This document shows, piece by piece, positions 57,859 through 64,000 of a DNA stretch of 64,000 nucleotides. The notes below the pieces were generated by a model. It was not told the origin of the DNA, searched no databases, and saw only the letters and a program-made list of their open reading frames with translations. A program made the position numbers and the translations under genes. Origin of the DNA: JAJPKK01 sp963702755 (lineage in GTDB: Bacteria > Pseudomonadota > Alphaproteobacteria > Rhizobiales > Xanthobacteraceae); contig CAVPDZ010000018.1 in NCBI GenBank assembly GCA_963702755.1, forward strand, positions 186,001 through 250,000, written 5' to 3'. Position 1 is the stretch's first letter; each line of letters opens with the position of its first letter.

Positions 57859-59139
57859 ATGAGACACGCATCACGATCCTGGCTTGGTGCCTTGGCGGCG
57901 CCATTCCTGTTGTTCGGCGCGGCAACTCACGACGCGCGCGCGGAAGACACCATCAAGGTCGGCATCCTTCATTCGCTCTCGGGCACGATGGCGATCAGCG
58001 AGACCATTTTGAAGGATCTCATGCTGATGCAGATCGCCGAGGTGAACGCCAAAGGCGGCCTGCTCGGCAAGAAGATCGAGCCGGTGGTCGTCGATCCGGC
58101 CTCCAACTGGCCGCTGTTCGCCGAGAAGGCGCGCGAACTCATCAGCAAGGACAAGGTCGCCGCCGTGTTCGGTTGCTGGACCTCAGTGTCGCGCAAGTCC
58201 GTGCTGCCGGTGTTCGAGGAATTGAACGGCCTTCTGTTCTATCCGCTGGAATACGAAGGCGAGGAAGCCTCCTACAACATCTTCTACGGCAGCTCGGTCC
58301 CCGACAATAAAGCGATCCCGGCGGTCGAATATCTCATGAGCAAGGACGGCGGATCGGTGAAACGCTGGGTGCTCGAGGGCACGGACTACGTCTATCCGCG
58401 CACCAGCAACAAGATCATCCGCGCCTTCCTCAAGACCAAGGGCGTCGCCGACGAAGACATCATGGAGAACTACACGCCGTTCGGCTTCGCCGACTGGCAG
58501 ACCGAAGTGGCCGCGATCAAGAAATTCGGCAGCGCCGGCAAGCGCACCGCGGTGATCTCCACCATCAACGGCGACGCCAATGTCCCGTTCTACAAGGAAC
58601 TCGGCAATCAGGGCGTCAAGGCGCAGGACATCCCGGTGATCGCGTTCTCGGTCGGCGAAGAGGAACTCGCCGGCATCGATACCAAGCCGCTGGTCGGTCA
58701 TCTCGCCGGATGGAGCTACTTCCAGTCGGTCAACACGCCCGAGAACAAGGAGTTCATCGCCAAGTGGCGCTCCTACACCAAGAATCCGAAGCGCGTGACC
58801 AACGACCCGATGGAATCCGCCTACATTCTCTTCCACATGTGGGTGCAGGCGGTCGAGCAGGCCGGCACCACCGACGTCGACGCGGTTCGCCAGGCGATGA
58901 TCGGCCAGAAGGTCAAGTCGCCGTCGGGCGTCGAGGTGGTCATGCTGAGCAACCATCACATGGCAAAGCCGGTAATGATCGGCGAAGTGCAGGCCGACGG
59001 TCAGTTCGCGATCGTCTACCAGAGCAAGCCGCTGCCGCCGAAAGCCTGGAGCCCCTACGTCGAAGCGAACAAGGGCAAGGTCGCGGACTGGTCCTATCCG
59101 TGGGTCTGCGGCGGCTGCACCGCGCCACGCTTCAACTGA
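57859..59139 (+). CDS. urtA: Urea ABC transporter substrate-binding protein, orphan
   Basis: A 426-residue periplasmic receptor of the urea/short-chain amide class: signal peptide LGALAAPFLLFGAATHDARAE, then DTIKVGILHSLSGTMAISETILKDLMLMQIAEVNAKGGLLGKKIEPVVVDPASNWPLFAEKARELI, VFGCWTSVSRKSVLPVFEELNGLLFYPLEYEGEEASYNIFYGSS and NHHMAKPVMIGEVQADGQF. Normally urtA is followed by urtBCDE, but here the next gene is convergent gshA. Thus it is an orphan receptor, either feeding a transporter elsewhere or left from a rearrangement. Confidence 0.93.
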   Translation: MRHASRSWLGALAAPFLLFGAATHDARAEDTIKVGILHSLSGTMAISETILKDLMLMQIAEVNAKGGLLGKKIEPVVVDPASNWPLFAEKARELISKDKVAAVFGCWTSVSRKSVLPVFEELNGLLFYPLEYEGEEASYNIFYGSSVPDNKAIPAVEYLMSKDGGSVKRWVLEGTDYVYPRTSNKIIRAFLKTKGVADEDIMENYTPFGFADWQTEVAAIKKFGSAGKRTAVISTINGDANVPFYKELGNQGVKAQDIPVIAFSVGEEELAGIDTKPLVGHLAGWSYFQSVNTPENKEFIAKWRSYTKNPKRVTNDPMESAYILFHMWVQAVEQAGTTDVDAVRQAMIGQKVKSPSGVEVVMLSNHHMAKPVMIGEVQADGQFAIVYQSKPLPPKAWSPYVEANKGKVADWSYPWVCGGCTAPRFN

Positions 59140-59174
59140 TCGCGCGCACCTGACGACCGCCGCGACGATCGGGA

Positions 59175-59237
59175 ATGGCCGGGCCTCGTGCCCGGCCATA
59201 TTCGTTTCATTGGACTGGCTGGGCCTTGGCCCGGCCA
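59175..59237. repeat. Two tandem palindromic elements between convergent genes
   Basis: First hairpin: arm ATGGCCGGGC at 59175-59184, loop CTCGT, arm GCCCGGCCAT ending at 59199. Second: 59216-59237, arm TGGCTGGGCC (one wobble pair) and GGCCCGGCCA around TT. Both derive from the same kind of element as 3549. They sit between the converging urtA and gshA stops, where they may also act as a bidirectional terminator. Confidence 0.75.
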
Positions 59238-59248
59238 AGTTCGTTTCA

Positions 59249-60619
59249 TCAATACGCGTATTCGTCGTAGATCGGGTCGACCGAGCCGGCCCAGGGGCCG
59301 TGGAATTGCCGCAGCATCTCTTCCGCAGCGGTTTCGCCGCGGGCGACGAGTTCATCCAGCGGCTTGAGGTAGCGGGTCTCGTCGGCACCGTAGGGGTCCT
59401 GACGCTTGCGCCGCGCGAGGCCCGCACGCGACAGAGCCAGTGTTTCGCGCGCGAGCGCGAGAAGATCACGGCCGCCGATGGTGGCCTTGAAGCCGAGCCG
59501 CGGCACGTCATCGCGAAGCTTCTGGCGCTCCTCGGTGGTCCAGGCCTTGCAAATGTCCCAGCAGGCGTCGAGGGAGGCGTCATCGTAGAGAAGCCCGACC
59601 CAATAAGCCGACAGCGACGGCAGCCGCCGCCACGGACCGCTGTCGGCGCCGCGCATCTCGAGATAACGCTTGAGCCTCACCTCCGGGAAAATCGTCGAGA
59701 GGTGGTTCGCCCAATCCGATACGCTGGCGCGCTCGCCCGGCAGTTCGGACAAATTGCCGGCGAGGAGATCGCGGAAGGAGCGCCCGGCCACGTCGATGTA
59801 GCGATCGCCGCGCTTGACGAAGTACATCGGCACGTCGAGGGCGTAGTCGGCCCAGCGCTCATATCCCATGCCGGGCTCGAATGCCCAGGGCAGCATGCCG
59901 GCGCGGTGATTGTCGGTGTCACGCCAGATTTCCGAGCGGAACGACAGGAAGCCGTTCGGCTTGCCCTCGGTGAACGGCGAATTGGCAAACAACGCGGTCG
60001 CGACCGGCTGCAGCGCGAGCGAGACCCGCAGCTTCTTCACCATGTCGGCTTCCGACGAGAAGTCGAGATTGGTCTGCACGGTGCAGGTCCGGTACATCAT
60101 GTCGAGGCCGAGCTTGCCGACCTTCGGCATGTAGGCGGTCATGATCCGATAGCGCCCCTTGGGCATCGTCGGCATGTCGCTCCGGCTCCAGTTCGGCGTC
60201 ATTCCGATACCGAGGAAGCCGATCCCAAGGGGTGCCGCGACCTCCCGCAGCTGGGCGAGGTGCGCCATCAGTTCGGAGCAGGTCTGGTGGATGGTCGCGA
60301 CCGGCGCGCCGGACAATTCGAATTGGCCGCCGGGCTCGAGCGATATCGCGCCGCCCCCCGTCACATCCGAAAGGCCGATGATGCTCGACCCTTCCATGAT
60401 GGGTTCCCATCCGAGCAGCAACTGCATCCCCTCAAGCAGCGCGCGGATACCGCGCGAGCCGTCATAAGGGACCGGCCGGTGGCCCGACAGCGTGAAGGCG
60501 AATTTCTCGTGCTCGGTGCCGACGCGAAAGCGCTCGCGGGGCTTCTCGCCGGCCGCGAACCACGCGACAAGTTCGTCGCGCGTCTCGATCGGCGTCATGT
60601 CGACTTGGTCGCGAGCCAT
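59249..60619 (-). CDS. gshA: Glutamate-cysteine ligase (plant/alphaproteobacterial type)
   Basis: First enzyme of glutathione synthesis, joining glutamate and cysteine with ATP; 456 residues. Landmarks: FRVGTEHEKFAFTL, GGGAISLEPGGQFELSGAP, LGIGMTPNWSRSDMPTMPKGRYRIMTAYMPKVGKLGLDMMYRTCTVQTNLDFSSEADMVKKLR and SFRSEIWRDTDNHRAGMLPWAFEPGMGYERWADYALDVPMYF. The ATG at 60619 has no clear competing start. Monocistronic from appearance. Confidence 0.95.
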   Translation of the reverse strand: MARDQVDMTPIETRDELVAWFAAGEKPRERFRVGTEHEKFAFTLSGHRPVPYDGSRGIRALLEGMQLLLGWEPIMEGSSIIGLSDVTGGGAISLEPGGQFELSGAPVATIHQTCSELMAHLAQLREVAAPLGIGFLGIGMTPNWSRSDMPTMPKGRYRIMTAYMPKVGKLGLDMMYRTCTVQTNLDFSSEADMVKKLRVSLALQPVATALFANSPFTEGKPNGFLSFRSEIWRDTDNHRAGMLPWAFEPGMGYERWADYALDVPMYFVKRGDRYIDVAGRSFRDLLAGNLSELPGERASVSDWANHLSTIFPEVRLKRYLEMRGADSGPWRRLPSLSAYWVGLLYDDASLDACWDICKAWTTEERQKLRDDVPRLGFKATIGGRDLLALARETLALSRAGLARRKRQDPYGADETRYLKPLDELVARGETAAEEMLRQFHGPWAGSVDPIYDEYAY

Positions 60620-60824
60620 GCAGTTGTTAGCGCCCCGGAAAAAGAGGGCGCGACCTTACACCCAGTTAATAAAAGCGCAATTGCGGTCAAGGTGGCCCAC
60701 AAGGACGTCGAGCCCCTTGACGCGGCATGATTTCGTACGAATTGCTGGATAACATCCAGTTCGAAGATTTGCTTGTTCGGCCAGAGGCATGCGTGGGCCG
60801 ACAGGCCGGGCGGCCGGGGAGCCG

Positions 60825-61182
60825 ATGAAGTCAACGCTCGGTGCAACGATGATTGTCGCGGCCGCCTTGCCGGCGGTCCTTGGCGGCTGCTCGAGCATGT
60901 CCAATTCCTTTGGCGATCCGTTCGTACAGCCGGGCAAGTATCAATATCTCCGTTGCGAGGACATCAGGAAACGGCTGGTGACCTCCGAATCCAAGGCGGC
61001 GGAGTTGCGCGGCCTGATGGCGCGCGCCGAATTCGAGCGTCGTCAACACGGTCATCTATCAGCCGGAATTACAGGAGGCGGAGGCGGATGTTCGCCAGCT
61101 GCGCCAGACCGCCGGCGAAAAGCGCTGCAACGATGACGTGATCAACGCCCATCCGAGGCCAGAACTCTCTCCGTTGCGGTAA
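60825..61182 (+). CDS. Small lipoprotein of unknown function, one-base shift
   Basis: Signal peptide with a lipobox (TMIVAAALPAVLGGCSS) and mature lipoprotein of about 95 residues: QPGKYQYLRCEDIRKRLVTSESKAAELRGLMARAE. The intact frame then runs out, but the next frame gives VVNTVIYQPELQEAEADVRQLRQTAGEKRCNDDVINAHPRPELSPLR with a stop TAA at 61180-61182. One base is extra or missing near 61035. Helical, charged, outer-membrane lipoprotein, commonly annotated as a TAT-signal protein in Bradyrhizobium. ATG 60825. Confidence 0.75.
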
Positions 61183-61200
61183 CGCGCAACAGCTGCTGCG

Positions 61201-62637
61201 TCACCACGACACCAGCACATTGCGGAACTGCCACGGATCGGACGTGTCGATGTTTTCCGGGAACAGCCCCGGCCGTCCCGAGAGCGGCGTCCAGTCGGTG
61301 TAAGTCCCGATGACCGGGCCAAGATAGGGCCGCTGGATTTCGAGACAGCGGGCGTAATCCATCTCGTCGGATTCGACGATGCCGCGCTCCGGGTTTTCGA
61401 GCGCCCAGACCATGCCGGCGAGCACGGCCGACGTCACCTGCAGGGCGGTCGCGTTCTGGTAGGGCGCAAGCTTGCGGGCTTCCTCGATCGAAAGCTGCGA
61501 GCCGTACCAATACGCATTGCGGGCATGGCCGTAGATGAGCACCCCAAGCTCGTCGATGCCGTCGACGATCTCGTCCTCGCGGAGGATGTGATGCCTATCC
61601 TGCGCCACGCCGGCGCGGCCGAACATCTCGTGGAGCGACAGCACCGCATCGTTGCAAGGATGGTAGGCGTAGTGGCAGGTCGGGCGATAGATCACCTGGT
61701 CGCCGTCGCGCACCGTCAAATAGTCCGCGATCGAGATCGATTCGTTGTGGGTGACGAGGAAGCCGTATTGCGCCTTCGGGGTCGGCGTCCAGGAGCGCAC
61801 GCGCGTATTGGCGCCGGGCTGCAAGAGGTAGATCGCGGCCTGGCAGCCTTTGCCGTGGCGACGCCCGTTTTCCGGGATCCAGGTCTCATGGGTGCCCCAG
61901 CCGAGTTCTGCGGGCTGCAGCCCCTCGGACACGAAGCCCTCGACCGACCAGGTGTTGACGAACACGTCCACGGGCTTCGGGTTGCGCGCGCGCTGGGTGT
62001 CGCGTTCGGCGACGTGGATGCCTTTGACGCCGAGAGTCATGGCAAGCCGCCCCCAATCTTCGCGGCTCCGCGGCGCCGGCACCGTTGCGCCGACGTCGCG
62101 GGCGATATTGATCAGCGCCTGCTTGACGAACCACGACACCATTCCCGGATTGGCGCCGCAGCACGATATCGCGGTGATCCCGGTCGGGTTGCGGCGGCGC
62201 GCTTCAAGCAGCGTCTCGCGCAACGCGTAGTTCGAACGCGCCGCAGTATCGAGCTTGGGATCGAAATAAAAGCCCGGCCACGGCTCGGTCACGGTGTCGA
62301 TGTAGAACGCGCCGATTTCGCGGGCGAGTTCCATGATGGCGACCGACGAAGTCTCGATCGACACGTTCACGCAAAAGCCGCGACCGCCGCCGGCGGTGAG
62401 CAGCGGGGTCAGGAGCTCGCGATAGTTCTCCCGCGTCACCCCCTGATGAATGAAGCGGATGCCGCGCGCATCGAGAATCTCGCGGTCGGTGTCGTTGGGA
62501 TCGACGACCACGAAGCGCGACTTGTCATAAGTGAAATGGCGCTCGATCAGCGGCAGCATGCCTTTGCCGATCGAGCCGAAGCCGATCATCACGATGGGGC
62601 CATCGATACGGCCGTGAACGAGCGTCTCGGTCATCAC
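61201..62637 (-). CDS. hss: Homospermidine synthase
   Basis: NAD-dependent enzyme making homospermidine from two putrescines; 478 residues. N-terminal Rossmann fold IVMIGFGSIGKGMLPLIERHFTYD, then VVVDPNDTD, DTVTEPWPGFYFDPKLDTAARSNYALRE, GANPGMVSWFVKQALINIA and CHYAYHPCNDAVLSLHEMFGR. A TTG/ATG choice is simple: ATG 62637 (second Met 62634). It is followed downstream on the same strand by a GNAT and the type III decarboxylase (upstream in order: decarboxylase, GNAT, hss), a polyamine cluster. Confidence 0.93.
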   Translation of the reverse strand: MMTETLVHGRIDGPIVMIGFGSIGKGMLPLIERHFTYDKSRFVVVDPNDTDREILDARGIRFIHQGVTRENYRELLTPLLTAGGGRGFCVNVSIETSSVAIMELAREIGAFYIDTVTEPWPGFYFDPKLDTAARSNYALRETLLEARRRNPTGITAISCCGANPGMVSWFVKQALINIARDVGATVPAPRSREDWGRLAMTLGVKGIHVAERDTQRARNPKPVDVFVNTWSVEGFVSEGLQPAELGWGTHETWIPENGRRHGKGCQAAIYLLQPGANTRVRSWTPTPKAQYGFLVTHNESISIADYLTVRDGDQVIYRPTCHYAYHPCNDAVLSLHEMFGRAGVAQDRHHILREDEIVDGIDELGVLIYGHARNAYWYGSQLSIEEARKLAPYQNATALQVTSAVLAGMVWALENPERGIVESDEMDYARCLEIQRPYLGPVIGTYTDWTPLSGRPGLFPENIDTSDPWQFRNVLVSW

Positions 62638-62729
62638 CAGTCACTCCAGATGCGGGAAGCGGAACCCCGGGAAACAACAACCCACGTCGCGGACGCGAGG
62701 TCCGCGACGTGAAAACGATAAATGCCCTC

Positions 62730-63317
62730 TTAAATCAAGCGGCGTGTGACAGGCCGGTGACCTTCCGCGCCTTTGCGCGCCGCTGGGCCGCGCCATCTGA
62801 CGGGCGCCGCGAGCCGCGGAGCCGCCAGGCCGGTCGCCCGGATCAATCCGGCGGGCGCCGCGTCGAGGCCCGGCACGAGGGCGAGGCTGAGCAGGCGGTG
62901 GCGCTCGAACGGTCCCGGCATCGACAGGCCGCCGGCCGACTCCGCTGAAAACCCGAATCGCTCGTAATAGGCTGGATCGCCGACCAGCAGGATCTCGCGG
63001 TGGCCGAGCAGCTTGGCATCGCCAATGGCGCGCTCCATCAAGCCGGCGCCGAGCCCGCAGTTGCGGTGCGCGGGATCGACGGCCAGCGGGCCGAGCAGGA
63101 GCGCGGGCCGGTCCGGACCCGCCGAAATGTGCCACAGCCGCACGGTGCCGATGAGGCGGCCGTTCCTGGTCGCCACAAACGACAGGTCGTCCGCGGGCAG
63201 CCGTCCGCGGCGCAGGCGTTCGGAGGATTTGGCGAACCGGCTCTCGCCGAAGGCCGTGTCGAGGAGCGCCTCGCGCGCGGCGATGTCGGTCGCTTGTTCG
63301 TGACGAATCGTAACCAT
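62730..63317 (-). CDS. GNAT-family N-acetyltransferase
   Basis: A 195-residue acetyltransferase: MVTIRHEQATDIAAREALLDTAFGESR, FVATRNGRLIGTVRLWHISAG, LLLGPLAVDPAHRNCGLGAGLMERAIGDAKLLGHREILLVGDPAYYERFGF (acetyl-CoA loop R-N-C-G-L-G-A-G, a variant of RxxGxG/A). The ATG at 63317 has GGAAGA six bases upstream, preferred to 63422. It lies between decarboxylase and hss in a same-strand cluster, so a polyamine or amino acid acceptor is possible, though the family is diverse. Confidence 0.88.
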   Translation of the reverse strand: MVTIRHEQATDIAAREALLDTAFGESRFAKSSERLRRGRLPADDLSFVATRNGRLIGTVRLWHISAGPDRPALLLGPLAVDPAHRNCGLGAGLMERAIGDAKLLGHREILLVGDPAYYERFGFSAESAGGLSMPGPFERHRLLSLALVPGLDAAPAGLIRATGLAAPRLAAPVRWRGPAARKGAEGHRPVTRRLI

Positions 63318-63478
63318 GGCAAATCTTCCCATGCTCCGCCGAGGCGAAGCGTTGGCAGGAATCGAGATCGATTGTTGAACGGGTAGCCGGCCGCGCCGGC
63401 TACGGAGATGCTCCGCGAGCATCAGCTGTGCTGTCGACCGCGGCGATCACCCGGTCGGGCGTCGGCAGGGCGGCGACC

Positions 63479-64000
63479 TCAGATGTGGTAGGCCTTCAGC
63501 GGTGCGAAGCCATTGAAGGCGACCGACGCGTAGGTCGTCGTATAGGCGCCTGTGCCCTCGATCAGGACCTTGTCGCCGATCTCCAGGCTGACCGGCAGCT
63601 CGTAGGGCGTCTTCTCGTACATGACGTCCATGGAGTCGCAGGTCGGCCCGGCGAGCACGCACGGTCCCATCTCGCTGCCGTCGCGCGGCGTGCGAATCGG
63701 ATAGCGGATCGACTCGTCCATGGTTTCGGCGAGACCGCCGAACTTGCCGATGTCGAGGTAGACCCAGCGGACCTTCTCGCTCTCGCTCTTGCGCGACACG
63801 AGCACGACTTCCGCCTCGATGATGCCGGCGTTGCCGACCATGCCGCGACCCGGCTCGATGATGGTCTCCGGAATGGCGTTGCCGAAATGCTTGCGCAGCG
63901 CCCGGAAGATCGAGCGGCCATAGGCCTGCACCGTCGGCACGTCCTTGAGGTACCGGGTCGGGAAGCCGCCGCCCAGGTTGACCATCGCGAGCGAAATGCC
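63479..64000 (-). CDS. Ornithine/lysine-type PLP decarboxylase (fold III), N-terminus outside window
   Basis: The C-terminal 174 residues of an alanine-racemase-fold decarboxylase: MVNLGGGFPTRYLKD, ETIIEPGRGMVGNAGIIEAEVVLVSRKS, the catalytic-type GPTCDSMDVMYE (Cys and Asp of ornithine/lysine decarboxylases) and SLEIGDKVLIEGTGAYTTTYASVAFNGF. The gene continues past 64000. With hss it forms ornithine to putrescine to homospermidine. Frame intact. Confidence 0.9.
   Translation of the reverse strand, partial: GISLAMVNLGGGFPTRYLKDVPTVQAYGRSIFRALRKHFGNAIPETIIEPGRGMVGNAGIIEAEVVLVSRKSESEKVRWVYLDIGKFGGLAETMDESIRYPIRTPRDGSEMGPCVLAGPTCDSMDVMYEKTPYELPVSLEIGDKVLIEGTGAYTTTYASVAFNGFAPLKAYHI

Noticed and set aside
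58183..59583. Reverse-strand open frame of 466 residues opposite urtA
   Set aside because: Shadow overlapping two well-supported genes.

Overview
The window is high-GC DNA from an alphaproteobacterium, most probably a Rhizobiales lineage close to Bradyrhizobium or Xanthobacteraceae. Evidence for this: TctC/Bug-type solute receptors, a 538-aa porin, DUF2125, a TIGR02302/DUF4175 protein next to lysA, a YcjX/YcjF pair, homospermidine synthase beside a type III decarboxylase, and GTG/TTG starts. This placement is inferred from gene content only. No tRNA, rRNA, insertion sequence or CRISPR array was seen.

Layout. 1-4.5 kb: a partial aldo/keto reductase divergent from an XRE/MmyB-type regulator, a secreted protein of unknown function overlapping a cytochrome b561, and a decayed methyltransferase. 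4.7-11.2 kb: amidohydrolase (LigI-like), shikimate dehydrogenase and a complete LivKHMGF-type ABC importer, which looks like one uptake-plus-metabolism operon. 11.3-14 kb: a secreted protein and a CHASE2/SpoIIE-phosphatase. 14-19.8 kb: DUF1254 protein, a coupled secreted-protein/deacetylase pair, a Bug receptor and a broken secreted protein. 20.3-24.2 kb: broken cspA, a broken small protein, a broken RhlE-type helicase with a 9-copy 36-bp repeat, a Rap1a-like protein and small cell-envelope proteins. 24.3-31.5 kb: methyltransferase, two unrelated porins, a paralogue of the gene at 2 kb, DUF2237 and DUF1194 proteins. 31.7-43.1 kb: LemA and M48 protease, cyclase, beta-propeller, lysA, TIGR02302 protein, a second Bug receptor, DUF2125 and ChaC. 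43.1-48.3 kb: YcjF/YcjX, PAN-domain protein, KefB/C-type antiporter. 48.5-53.2 kb: a very large ParB-like / beta-strand repeat / Hint-domain protein. 53.4-64 kb: small secreted protein, GST, MOSC-rubredoxin, MocR regulator, orphan urtA, gshA, lipoprotein, homospermidine synthase, GNAT and a partial ornithine/lysine decarboxylase.

The most unusual object is the 48.46-53.23 kb locus. A ParB-like nuclease-type domain is followed by autotransporter-type beta-strand repeats and then a Hint (self-splicing/processing) domain and a C-terminal beta-rich domain, in one collinear coding stretch now broken by many frameshifts.

A second window-wide signal is that at least 18 genes carry one or more single-base insertions or deletions, often in short homopolymers, while protein-level conservation continues across each break. 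This looks more like residual sequencing/assembly error than decay, though the methyltransferase at 3.6-4.5 kb (two in-frame stops) may be a real pseudogene. Frameshifted genes are listed over their full reconstructed span, and the position of each break is given where it could be read.
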